Of a stretch of DNA of 64,000 nucleotides, positions 20,258 through 29,878 are shown one piece after another. A program made the translations under genes and the position numbers. The stretch is from Tridacna crocea (Eukaryota > Mollusca > Bivalvia > Cardiida > Cardiidae): contig OX031061.1 in assembly GCA_943736015.1 (NCBI GenBank), positions 61,386,192-61,450,191 on the forward strand, given 5' to 3'. Below the pieces are notes generated by a model that did no database searches, was not told where the DNA came from, and saw only the letters and a program-made list of their open reading frames with translations. Position 1 is the stretch's first letter, and each line of letters opens with the position of its first letter.

Positions 20258-20690
20258 GCTCACCTGAGCACGAAGTGCTCAAGGTGAGCTTTTGTGATCG
20301 CCTAATGTCCGGCGTCCGTCAACCGTCGTGCGTCGCCGTCGTGCGTCGTGCGTTGCCCACAATTTTTTAAACATCTTCTTCTCCTAAACCACTGGGCCAA
20401 TCTTCATGAATCTTGGCAGGGATGTTCCTTGGGTGAAGCTCTACAAAAATTGTTCAAGAGATTGAATTCCACCCATATCTCTGGTTGCCATGGCAACCAA
20501 AAGGAAAAAAATGCAAAATGTTTAAAAAAATCTTCATGTGTGAAACTGGAAGGCTTAGAGCTTTGATATTTGGCATGTAGCATGGCCTAGTGGACCTCTA
20601 CCAAGGTATTTCATATGATGTCCCTACAATCAAAACTGTCCCCACGCCGGGGGTCACAAGTGCGAAATATAGGAGCAAAGAATGGAAATT
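20258..20690 (+). repeat. GCTCACC dispersed element, truncated copy
   Basis: Starts GCTCACCTGAGCACGAAGTG, then CGGCGTCCGTC / CGTGCGTCG, CACTGGGCCAATCTTCATG, CTGGTTGCCATGGCAACC and one internal unit. It is cut at 20690, where segmental duplication copy 2 begins. Confidence 0.8.
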
Positions 20691-22461
20691 TTAACTATAA
20701 TTACCCTAGTATCTTCATGCCAATAACTGCCCCTGATGATTGCACAGACACAGTAGATAAAAAATGTTATATTATATTATAATAATTGTTATATTAATTG
20801 TTTTTTCTACGTATGAACAGTTGACTAGATTATAATACCGTCAAGTGTTAACGCTGGTTATTTTTGTCTCTGGCTGTAAAGACGTGTCTTTAAACTAAAA
20901 GATTGAAATAAATTGTGTTTTTGGTGTTAGATCTTAATTAATTTAAATCAGATTTTTCCTTTTTACATTTTTCATACTACAATATTCTCGTTATGCCAAT
21001 TTTGTTCACGCTTACGGCTATTTGACAAAAAAAGTGTTTCCTAATACAAAAATCACAATGCACAGAAAGTGAACTACTCTTAGATCTACTGCTCTAGATA
21101 TATCTTGTGAGATACTGTAGTCAAACAATGATTGACTAGTATCGTCGTCTAGAGGAAGCTAGTTAAGGTCATATTTATAATGATAACAATATGAATGTCA
21201 AATGCGAAGCCTTGTTATTATCACCTCGTATGATTGCATGAACCTGCAGGAAGGGTAAGATTCACAGAGGGTCGGTCCAGCAAAAAAGAAAAAATACGAA
21301 ATATTCGACTCTGAAATTCTCCGAATACAAATTATCAAAAGTAGCATGTCAAGTCTTTTTTTTCTTTATGTAAGGTATTCTCAGTTATTGAAAAGCAAAT
21401 CAGTAATACCCTTCCATCAGACACGAAAAAAAAAATCTTTTTCAAACATGAGGATTTACCGATTATTTATCTAATGTCTGCTTAAACAAAATTTTCTTTT
21501 ATATTGATGGACTATTTAGTGTTAAGTTGAAATTGCTTCCAATTGTTGTTATACAAAGAAGATTGAAATCAACAGATAAAAAAATATTTATTAGGGCCAA
21601 AATGCACATGTTGTCGTTACAGATGTCAGTGAATGTGGTACGTGCACCCCAAATGCAACATGTACATATACGAATGGAAGTTATGAGTGTGTGTGTAATA
21701 GTGGATTTAAACCAGGAGTTCGAGGAATTTATAAAGATACCTTTTTCATTTCCCTTTTTTTCTCTCAAGATTGTAAAACCACAGATCCTATTGCTTTAAT
21801 GCATTGAAATGAATATCATATGTAGAATTGTGTGTGTTTTTTTTTTTTTTTTTTTTCTTTCCAGTAAAAGTGGATTAGTTTGCTTGAAAGAATCTTTAGT
21901 AGGGTGAAACGTCATATACGAAGGACAGTTTCTAAGTTCGTAGAGTAGGGCGGTCTTTTTAAAACCGCTTGGAATATCAAAATTTTATTTATCTAAGACC
22001 TTCGAAATATGCCCCGTCTGCCTCCACACACAATTTATACCGATCTACACATTATATTAGATCTCTACCAACCGATAATCAGTTAGATTCATCCAAATTG
22101 AAAACAGTTAAGAAGGCAAAATAATTTTGTTACAAGTGATAGGGCTTGTCGTTCGTAGAAGAAAAAAATCAGTGCAAAGTTAATGCAGATTCCCCTCTTT
22201 CTTTCCCTCCCTGTTTTTAAAACCCTTTTTTCCTCAGTGAAATAAATCCTGTATTGTTTTTTTTTAAGGTTAGGACCCTCTTACATATGGGTTGCAAAAC
22301 GCTAGATATACAAATGATAAAAAAGCCAATCTAAAATCGGAGAAAGATTTTTTGCTCACCTGAGCACGAAGTGCTCAAGTGGAGCCTTTGTGATCGCCCA
22401 GTGTCCGTCGTCCGTCAACCGTCGTGCGTCCCGCGTCGTGCGTGGTCCACAATTTCTTTAA
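20689..22461 (+). repeat. Segmental duplication, copy 2 (EGF exons lost)
   Basis: Diverged copy of 18468-20382. The C-type exon is present but dead (21623-21736). The interval matching the A-type exon is replaced, from about 21917, by ~160 bp of unrelated sequence. It ends where the Kolobok element is inserted. Confidence 0.72.
21623..21736 (+). pseudogene. Dead C-type EGF exon
   Basis: Nearly identical to 19431-19544 and open for 38 codons (DVSECGTCTPNATC...), but the sixth cysteine is Tyr (RGIYK). The donor also reads AAAGATACC, so the GT is lost. Without Cys6 the third disulfide cannot form. It is probably skipped or absent from the mRNA. Confidence 0.78.
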
Positions 22462-22961
22462 AGGGCAAATCAACAAGTTTCTGATGTGATTAATTTTCAA
22501 ATCTACATCTATCAAATGGCAACCTGGTAAAGTTGTAATTTGAAAAAAAAATTAGTAAAAGTACTTTTTTTCAATTCATACTTTTGCTTATTAGTTTTTC
22601 TTGCATCGCTTACCTCCCTTACTTATTGTAGCGCACCTTGATCTGTGACGTCATAGGAGCGTTTGTTTGAATATGGACCTTGTTTAAGATAGTGAAATGA
22701 GCGATATTTAAGACGAAGAAATACACGATTCTAGGCCGGTAAGGCCGTACATGTACCACCTAATTTTAATGAAACTTAATAGTTTCTGATGATGAGGATA
22801 AAAGTAAAATTTCGCCCACTAATGGCGAAAATAACGATGTTATGCCGGACTTTTGAATAGCGTGTTGAGTATCACGCTGTTACGGGAGACCACTCCTTCC
22901 TGCATGGCATTCTCCCGATTTAAATACAATACCTGGCTACTGCGTCAGGGAGATATCTCTT

Positions 22962-23015
22962 TGGCTCAGTGGTTAGGGTATTGGCTTTGCGTCCGGGAGT
23001 TCGGAGTTCGAATCC
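22962..23015 (+). promoter_or_regulatory. tRNA-like A and B boxes inside the TRIM LTR
   Basis: TGGCTCAGTGG (22962-22972) fits the RNA polymerase III A-box consensus exactly. AGTTCGAATCC (23005-23015) fits the B box with one difference. The spacing (~32 bp between boxes) is as in tRNA genes. The arms do not fold into a full cloverleaf, so this is a tRNA-derived promoter, not a tRNA gene. The right LTR carries the same boxes at 23284-23337. Confidence 0.78.
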
Positions 23016-23083
23016 CGCTCCGATCCTTATTTCTGCCATGCATTTATTCATTTGTTTCTTTGTTACGGACTTCGTTCGTAAGA

Positions 23084-23101
23084 TGGGGGCTCGTCCGGGA
23101 T
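23084..23101 (+). other. Primer-binding site, tRNA-Pro type
   Basis: TGGGGGCTCGTCCGGGAT starts directly after the left LTR. It is the sequence known as the tRNA-Pro primer site of some retroviruses and is complementary to that tRNA's 3' end. Confidence 0.8.
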
Positions 23102-23521
23102 TGGCCATTGAGCCATTAATCCCATTTGTTGTCCAAAATCGGACTTCCTGCCTAATAAGGCTTTGAGTCATCAATAAATGATGACTTTAAGAGGGGGTGT
23201 GTTACGGGAGACCACTCCTTCCTGCATGGCATTCTCCCGATTTAAATACAATACCTGGCTACTGCGTCAGGGAGATATCTCTTTGGCTCAGTGGTTAGGG
23301 TATTGGCTTTGCGTCCGGGAGTTCGGAGTTCGAATCCCGCTCCGATCCTTATTTCTGCCATGCATTTATTCATTTGTTTCTTTGTTACGGACTTCGTTCG
23401 TAAGAACGCCTACATGTATTAGGCTACGGGGCGAATGTCGCTTACAGAAATATTATTCTATACATGATGAAATTAAGTGTACGGCATAAGCTTTGTTTCA
23501 AGCGAAGATAAACGGGCGTAA

Positions 23522-23547
23522 TTAATAATAATAATAATAATAATAAA
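23522..23547 (+). repeat. TAA microsatellite
   Basis: About eight TAA repeats followed by a short A-run. Confidence 0.9.
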
Positions 23548-23942
23548 AAAGACGGTTTCAAGACAGTTCCACGACTAGACAGTTCCCCGGCACTTTTAAA
23601 GACATTTCTCCGACACTTTAGTTTCATGTCAAATAACCTTTTTCTTGACTTTTACGATTGATAATCGTGAGATGGTAGTTATAACTATTTGTTGATGGAT
23701 CCTATATTTGTACCTTGTAAAGAATTCTGTAAACATTGACAGGTACAAAATTTGTTCTCTCATGGGTGAAGGGTTACACAATAAATCGCGATTTTCATGA
23801 GAATAAGAATAGTTTGAAATGCTGTTAACAAGCGTGAAATTTGATAAAAGAATGTGTTCTGAGATCATTAAGACAATTCCCAAAATTATTTTATATTCTG
23901 GGTAACTATCAATTGATTCTTTATCCACAATATTTTCTATTT

Positions 23943-24169
23943 TTAACTCTTGACCTTACGACAAAGTATTAAACAGGTCCAAACTGAAATCGCTTGCAGA
24001 CGACAAAATAAAGTTATAGATTTCAAAAATTGAATAACTGTGTTAAAAGGAGAATATGCTGGTTACTAGGTTACTTTCCACTAGGTAGCTGGTTACTTTC
24101 TTACAATGTTTTTAAAAGTCTTCTGTCTTCGGGGTCGTAAAAATTAGGGATTGATTGGTAAAGAGTTAA
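23943..24169 (-). repeat. piggyBac-like MITE, minus, decayed centre
   Basis: TTAACTCTTGACCTTACGA and TGATTGGTAAAGAGTTAA are the ends. The palindrome is disrupted by a short duplication (GGTTACT repeated near 24060-24095). It lies inside the Kolobok element. Confidence 0.7.
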
Positions 24170-24282
24170 ATATAAATCCCACACGTTGGGCACGAGTTCT
24201 GGTTAAGTTCACAGGGAGCAGTATCCGAAGAGATTAGTACGAGTTGTATGGACTTATTTCTCAAGAGATGTAAAATACATGT

Positions 24283-24511
24283 TTAACCCTTTCCCAAACA
24301 ATTCCCGGTTTTTACGGGAAAGGAATAGAAGCCTTTTGGAAACATTGTGGGAAAAGGAGAAAGTGCTGGTAACCAGCATTTTCTCCTTTTTCCATAATGT
24401 TTTTTACCCTATCATATAGAAAAATCATCTTTTAAGCAACTGTTAATTTGTCATCGGCAAAATGCTTTAAATTTGGTCTGGTCCAAAATTTGCCATCTGG
24501 GAAAGGGTTAA
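24283..24511 (+). repeat. piggyBac-like MITE, CCCTTTCCCAAACA subfamily
   Basis: TTAACCCTTTCCCAAACAAT start and CTGGGAAAGGGTTAA end. The palindrome core GTGCTGGTAACCAGCA is intact. Its right TTAA is shared with the next copy. Confidence 0.82.
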
Positions 24512-24722
24512 ATTGTTACCAAACATCAAATTCATTGACTCAACCGAATTGAAAGCAATTAGAGTCAACAAATCGAATTTAACTTGCATGTTTGGAATTG
24601 TTTTTGATGGGGTAAAAAACATTGTAGAAAAAGGAGAAAATGTTGGTCAGCATGCAGCATTTCTCTTTTACCTACAATATTTTCGAAAGTTTTTTCTATC
24701 TTCACAAGGGTCGTAAAAACAA
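24508..24722 (-). repeat. piggyBac-like MITE, minus, abutting copy
   Basis: Begins TTAAATTGTTACCAAACA. The centre reads AAAATGTTGGTCAGCATGCA, a diverged palindrome. The right end carries CACAAGGGTCGTAAAAAC. Insertion next to an existing TTAA explains the head-to-tail pair. Confidence 0.65.
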
Positions 24723-25027
24723 AAGATTTCTCTCAGTAGCCTGTCTAGAAGATATAATATGGAGAGGAACAGGGAAATATCCACAAATCAGAAGTATAAA
24801 GATACAATTCAAAATTTGTTCAAAATGATTGTAAGTTGTCAAATCATTTTTAAGAGTGAAATGTCGTAGAGAAGAAGTGTATGGGATAAAAGCTGTAACA
24901 TGGGTTTACTGTCACAAACAAACATTACAGTGTAAAGGGGTGAGATATGCAAATGTTATGTAACCATTTCCTGTATTGTTTCAACTGGCCGGTGATGGAT
25001 TAACAGTTATGACCATGACTAGGGGTG

Positions 25028-25560
25028 ACTTCACCCTTTACCATACAAACCCTAGGTCTAGTTCCTAATACCCAAGACAGAGTGTTTGAAAAAACAGTGT
25101 GGGAAGAAAAAGATATTTACTGTTTAAAGGGCAAATCCTAAAATATTTTGACCATACTGTTTTTTGCTCCAATCAGCTGCAAATGTTTTTGGTTCACAAT
25201 TCTTTTGTTGTCTGCAAATGCTTTCAATTTGAACCAGTCTAACTAGAATGTTTGTGTTTGGTGAATGGTCAGTTGACCCTCTGTTTTTTACAACCGTGAG
25301 ATAGAAGCCTTTTGAAAACATTGTGGAAAAGGAAGAAAAAGCTGAAGCACTTGAAAGTTAACATCATTTGAACAATCCAGACTTTGGTACTTGCAAAACC
25401 TATGTTATGAATTTGGATGAATACGTTATGTTGTTGCCTTTGAAAACATTGTGAGGAAAAGAGAAAATGCTAAGATTTTCTCCTTTTCCCATAATGTTTT
25501 CCATCCTTTCCAAATCAAATTTCATTTCAATTTTTTGATTACCATTTTTTTGCCATGTGC
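25028..25560 (+). repeat. Cluster of partial piggyBac-like MITEs
   Basis: Three broken copies lie in a row: 25028-25275 (split by the fragment at 25126), 25272-25350, and 25436-25560. Landmarks are CACCCTTTACCATACAAACC, TTGTTGTCTGCAAATGCTTT, AAAACATTGTGGAAAAGGA and a shortened palindrome at 25465-25490. Confidence 0.6.
25126..25188 (+). repeat. Solo Kolobok terminus
   Basis: AGGGCAAATCCTAAAATATT..GCTCCAATCAGCTGCAAATG is the reverse complement of the last ~65 bp of the surrounding Kolobok element (26510-26574), with TTTAA before it. No partner end lies nearby. It is an extra copy of one terminus embedded in a MITE. Confidence 0.7.
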
Positions 25561-25563
25561 AAA

Positions 25564-25792
25564 TTAACCCATTACCAAACAATCCCTGGTTTTTACAACC
25601 CTGAGATGGAAGCCTTTTTAAAACATTGTGGGAAAAGGAGAAAATGCTGGTAACCAACATTGTTTTCTTATCCTACAATGTTTTCTATCCTGGTGGAAAC
25701 AAATTTCATTTTTTCAGTTAGGTTTACTTTGTTCCCTGCAAGTGCTTTTAATTTGGACCAGTCTAAAATTTTGTCTCTTGGTAAAGGGTTAA
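25564..25792 (+). repeat. piggyBac-like MITE, near-complete
   Basis: TTAACCCATTACCAAACAAT to CTCTTGGTAAAGGGTTAA, 229 bp. The second palindrome arm is altered (AACATTGTTTTCTTATCCTA). It directly follows the broken cluster and truncates the transposase exon's downstream side. Confidence 0.8.
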
Positions 25793-25988
25793 ATGTTGAA
25801 AACATTTGGGGAAAAAAGGGAGAAAACGGCAACAATTTCTCCTTTGTCCAGAATGTAGATCTAGAAAAGGACAAAATATTACGAAAAACAATTACAGGAA
25901 TTACTGACCTTATGTTTGTTTTTCTTTTTGGAGATTGCCATAGCGGAATGTCAGTCTTATAGCCTATCTTATTTCGACTCGGAGTTTC

Positions 25989-26267
25989 GAACAATGTCGG
26001 CATAGCATCAGGTTTTAACCGCAGCCTAATATTCCTATAACCAACTTCTTTTACGAGTTTTGGACTTATTAAGAACTGACTGTCCTCGAACTGTTTCAGA
26101 CACAAGTTGGAATGAACCGATGGCACAAAACCCGCCGTTACTGTCAGGCCCCGGTTTAAACGTTGAATCCATAGTTTCCTCCTTTTTAATTCCTTCGGAA
26201 ATGTGAACATACTAATTCTATGTGTTCCTGATTCGACGTTGAAGCCATAGGCTGCACAATTTACCAT
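25989..26267 (-). pseudogene. THAP-domain exon of the Kolobok transposase, degraded
   Basis: On the minus strand, ATG at 26267 opens MVNCAAYGFN, with FTFPKELKRR, LWIQRLNRG, SNLCLKQFED and the AVPTLF-like AMPTLF at residues 88-93. This is the THAP DNA-binding fold (C2CH zinc finger, ~90 residues). Cys4 and Cys56 remain, but the second ligand position is Phe9 and the His ligand is Gln59, so zinc could not bind normally. The frame runs on into MITE sequence after about residue 125. No catalytic domain is found. In an intact element this domain binds the transposon ends. Confidence 0.75.
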
Positions 26268-26739
26268 TTTTTCGGCTGAATTCTTTGTTAATACTCAGAT
26301 ATCTGCGTATAATCATCCTACTAATTTCTACTGACTGTAAACACAGGCTTACGCTCCTATGACGTCACACAGGTACGGAAGATAAGCGAATCAGGGGAAG
26401 TAAGCCATGTACCATTTTTGGGGCCGTATATCAGCGTGACAATTCGAGCGTGATTTATGGCATGTTACAGGGTGGTATCTAGGAAAACTGATGGACACGT
26501 GTTTACCAACATCATTTGCAGCTGATTGGAGCAAAAAAAAAACAGTATGGTCAAAATATCTTAGGATTTGCCCTTTAAACATCTTATTCTCCTAAACCAC
26601 TGGGCCAATCTTCATGAACCTTGGCAGAGATGTTCCTTGGGTGAAGCTCTACCAAAGTTGTTCAAGAGATTGAATTCCAGTCATAACTCTGGTTGCCATG
26701 GCAACCAAAAGAGAAAAAAATCTTTAAAAATCTTCTTCT

Positions 26740-28160
26740 CTGAAACTGGAAGGCGTAGAGCTTTGATATTTGGTGTGTAGCATGGCCTAGTAGACCTCTA
26801 CCAAGTTTTTTTTCATATGATACCCCTAGGGTCAAAACTGGCCCCAACCCAAGGGTCACAGGTTCGAAACATAGAAGCATAGAAGGTAAATTTTAAAAAT
26901 CTTCTTCTCTGAAACGGGAAGAAAATAGAGCTTTGATATTTAGTATGTAGGATTTGCTAGTAGACCTCTACCAAGTTTGTTTATATGATGCCCCTGGGGT
27001 CACAAGTTCGAAACATAGGAACAAAGAAGGAAAACTTTAAAACTCTTCTTCTCTGAAAGTGGAAGGAGTAGAGCTTTGAAATTCGGTATGTAGCATCTCC
27101 TAGTGGACCTCTACCAATTCGTTTATATGATGCCCCTGGGGTCAAAACTGAAGTACAGCTTTGATATTTGGTATGTAGCATCTCCTAGTGGACTTCTACC
27201 AAGTTTGTTCATATGATGCCCCTGGTGTCAAAACTGGCCCTGCCCCGGGGCTCACAAGTTTGAGCATAGGAACAAAGAAGGGAAACTGAAATTCTTTTTC
27301 TCTAAAACTGGAAGGCGGAAAGCTTTGATATTTTGTATGTAGCATCTCCTATTGGACCCTCTATCACGTTTGTGCATATGATGCCCCCGGGGTGAAAACT
27401 GGCCCAGCTCCGGGGGTCACAAGTTCAAAACATAGGAACAAAAGACGGGCAACTTTAAAAATCTTCTCTGAATCTAGAAGGAGTAAAGCTTTGATATTTG
27501 GTATGTAGCATTTCATAGTAGACCTCTTCAAACTTGTTCATATGATGCCCCAGGAGTCAAAACTGGCCCCTTCCGGGGGTTTACAAGTTCGAAACAGGAA
27601 CAAAGAATGAAATCTTTAGAAAATGAAATCTTTAGAATTCTTCTCCTCTGAAACTGGAAGGCTTAGAGCCTTGATATTTTGTATGTAGCATCTCCTAGGA
27701 GACATCTGCCAAGTTTGTTCATATGATGCACCTGGGGTCAAAACTGGCCCCGCCTCAGGGGTCACAAATTTGAATATGGGTGGAAAAAAGGAAAACTTTA
27801 AAATTCCTCTTTGAAACCAGAAGTTGCAGAGCTTTGATATTTGGTATAAAGCATCTCCTATTGGACCTTTGCCAAGTTTATTCTTATGAAGCCCATGGGG
27901 TCATAATTGGACCTGCCCCGGGGGTCACAAGTTGAAACATGGGAACTAAAAAGGAAAAAATTAAAATCTTTTTCTCTGACACTAGGAGATGTAGAGCTTT
28001 GATATATGGTATGTAGCATCACCTAAAGGACCTCTACCAAGTTTGTTCGTAAGATGCCCCAGGGGTCAAAACTGGCCCCGCTCACGGGGTCACAAGTTTT
28101 AAACATAAAAACAATAAAGGAAAACTTTAAAATTCTTCGGAGAGCTTTGATATTTGGTAT
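26740..28160 (+). repeat. Internal tandem array of the GCTCACC element
   Basis: About ten diverged units of ~80-180 bp, each with GAGCTTTGATATTTGGTATG, GACCTCTACCAAGTTTGTTC, ATATGATGCCCCTGGGGTCA and CACAAGTTCGAAACATAGGA. The units differ too much and are too long for a CRISPR-like array. Frames read through them are repeat artefacts. Confidence 0.8.
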
Positions 28161-28775
28161 GTAGAAAACCCTGTACTAAGTTTGTTAGCCCTCCCGAGCA
28201 AAACATGTTCAGTGAGGTCAAAATTGGATTGCCTTGGGTCATAAACTAGGTCACTATGTTAAATCAAAGAAATACCTAATGGGCACTTTAGAGGCCACAT
28301 TTTCTTGCTCAGCCGACTTGAAAATTGGTCAGAATGTCTTGATAAAATCTCACACGAGACTGCATTTAGTGCTTGTCTGGAATATAACTTGGTCATCTCA
28401 AGTCATAACGACTTCAAATTGGTATGCATGTTTGTTGCAATATTACTGAGTACTGTGTGCAAGAACAGTACTTATGTCTACCTAGCACAGATTTTGAGTA
28501 TTTTCTCTTTGATATTTATTTTTACAGTATTTCTTGCTTGTCCAGAATGGAACTTTGAGGTCTCAAGTCAAATTGACTTGAGACCTGGTGAATATGTTCG
28601 TTGTATTGCCTGCCCTTTGCAATTATTATACCTCCTCGACATATCTTGCGACAATTTGCCACTCTTGTTTCATTATCATTTGGCCTTGAAACTCAATATT
28701 TGGTATTGATCTTCATTGTAGACCTTTACAACTTAGTACTCAGTTTAGCAATATAGGACCATCATGGTCCTCTTG

Positions 28776-29116
28776 GCTTTAAAATCACTGTAGATAACAT
28801 ACGTTACCAGCACTTTCTAATGGGTGGACTTTAATTTGTAAGACATTGATGAAATTTTTTCCCGCTATTCCAGAAGTATCTAATACCCCTCTGGAGGTGA
28901 AAAGGGGTATAACTATTACTTAGTTTAAAGGAGGAAACAAAAACAGGAAAGATTCTAACAATGTCTGACTTCATGTACGTGTGAATTAAGAAATATTTTG
29001 AAAAATGTTATTGGAGAGAATGAAGGCTACTGTTTCTCTTCGACAGCATCACTTACATGGAAGGTTTCAAAAATGCTAAGGGGATTTGATGTCTTTATTT
29101 TGGTTTATTTGAGAAA
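28776..29116. other. Non-coding stretch
   Basis: Lies between the GCTCACC element and the LINE fragment. Nothing supported. Confidence 0.4.
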
Positions 29117-29346
29117 ATGTATTTATTTGCTAGAGAAAATGCTTACAGACTGCTCGTTAGCTATTTGGATAGTAAGCAAGCTTTTGATAGAGTTTGGATT
29201 AATGACTTATTTTATGAACTATCAACATATGGCTTAGACAATAAAATACGTCAGTGCTTGTTTAACCTCTACTCTAGGTTATATCTTTTAGTCCGCCAAA
29301 AATCGTATACTGCTACTGATATGTTTCATATTCTACAAAGTGCCCG
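29117..29346 (+). pseudogene. LINE reverse-transcriptase fragment
   Basis: The frame reads YRLLVSYLDSKQAFDRVW, then DLFYELSTYGLDNKI and LFNLYSRLYLLVRQ. YLDSKQAFD matches reverse-transcriptase motif A (x-D-x-x-x-A-F-D) of non-LTR elements. It stops after FHILQSARL, where family members usually read FPVLQGTRQG, because the TRIM at 29347 begins within 30 bases. Upstream and downstream parts of the LINE are not seen, so this is a ~75-codon relic. Confidence 0.78.
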
Positions 29347-29878
29347 TCTTACGAACGAAGTCCGTAACAAAGAAACAAATGAATAAATGCATGGCAGAAA
29401 TATGGATCGGAGCGGGATTCGAACTCCGAACTCCCGGACGCAAAGCCAATACCCTAACCACTGAGCCAAAGAGATATCTCCCTGACGCAGTAATCAGGTA
29501 TTGTATTTAAATCGGGAGTATATGCCATGCAGGAAGGAGTGGTCTCCCGTAACACACCCCCTCTTAAAGTCATCATTTATTGATGACTCAAAGCCTTATT
29601 AGGCAGGAAGTCCGATTTTGGACAACAAATGGGATTAATGGCTCAATGGCCAATCCCGGACGAGCCCCCATCTTACGAACAAAGTCCGTAACAAAGAAAC
29701 AAATGAATAAATGCATGGCAGAAATAAGGATCGGAGCGGGATTCGAACTCCGAACTCCCGGACGCAAAGCCAATACCCTAACCACTGAGCCAAAGAGATA
29801 TCTCCCTGACGCAGTAATCAGGTATTGTATTTAAATCGGGAGTATATGCCATGCAGGAAGGAGTGGTCTCCCGTAACA
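29347..29878 (-). mobile_element. TRIM with tRNA-like LTRs, copy 2 (inverted)
   Basis: The same element as 22878-23405 on the other strand, 532 bp: LTRs 29347-29554 and 29671-29878 (208 bp each), interior 116 bp with the tRNA-Pro primer site at its 29670 end. A perfect CCCG target duplication flanks it (29343-29346, 29879-29882). The LTRs differ at only about two positions, so it is young though perhaps older than copy 1. Looks whole as a TRIM; non-coding. Confidence 0.85.

Larger units (their letters stand above)
18468..20382 (+). repeat. Segmental duplication, copy 1 (carries the live EGF exons)
   Basis: Aligns by eye with 20689-22461: AACTATAATTACC, GTATCTTCATGC, GACTAGATTATAATACCGTC, then the C-type exon and the start of a GCTCACC element. 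Copy 1 holds an extra ~100 bp near 18545-18640 and an A-type EGF exon that copy 2 lacks. Confidence 0.75.
22878..23405 (+). mobile_element. TRIM (miniature LTR retrotransposon) with tRNA-like LTRs, copy 1
   Basis: Two direct 206-bp LTRs (22878-23083, 23200-23405) flank a 116-bp interior. The interior opens with TGGGGGCTCGTCCGGGAT, the classic primer-binding site for tRNA-Pro, and closes with a purine tract AAGAGGGGGTG just before the right LTR. The target duplication is ACGC (22874-22877, 23406-23409). There is no coding capacity, as expected for TRIMs, so it depended on another element's proteins. The LTRs look identical by eye, so the insertion is recent. It sits inside the Kolobok element. 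As a TRIM it looks whole. Confidence 0.85.
22462..26574 (-). mobile_element. Kolobok-type (THAP) DNA transposon, degenerate
   Basis: Ends AGGGCAAATC (22462) and GATTTGCCCT (26574) are 10-bp inverted repeats, each flanked by TTAA (22458-22461 and 26575-26578). Subterminal TGACGTCATAGGAGCG near 22647 recurs inverted near 26350. TTAA targets, AGGG ends and a THAP-domain exon on the minus strand (25989-26267) together match the Kolobok superfamily. The rest of the transposase is gone; the middle is filled by one TRIM and several piggyBac-like MITEs. It is non-autonomous and old enough to be riddled with insertions. Confidence 0.72.
22354..28775 (+). repeat. GCTCACC dispersed element, long copy split by a transposon
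   Basis: The left part (22354-22461: GCTCACCTGAGCACGAAGTG, CGTGCGTGGTCCACAATTTC) and the right part (26575-28775) rejoin exactly at CACAATTTCTTTAAACATCT once the Kolobok element is removed. The right part runs through CACTGGGCCAATCTTCATG and a long internal tandem array to a GGACCATCATGGTCCTCTTG end. About 2.3 kb belongs to this element itself. I find no convincing coding frame, and its class is unknown to me. Confidence 0.78.

Noticed and set aside
22940-23030. A tRNA gene
   Set aside because: A and B boxes are good, but the acceptor and T stems do not pair as in a tRNA. The same sequence occurs in all four LTR copies of the two TRIMs, so it is part of that element.
26740-28160. CRISPR-like or satellite array
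   Set aside because: Units are of uneven length and well diverged, are internal to a dispersed element found four times in the window, and the genome is eukaryotic.
28234-28709. Protein-coding frames of 71 and 134 codons
   Set aside because: They lie in the right part of the GCTCACC element, and related sequence recurs in the array introns. No domain or splice support.
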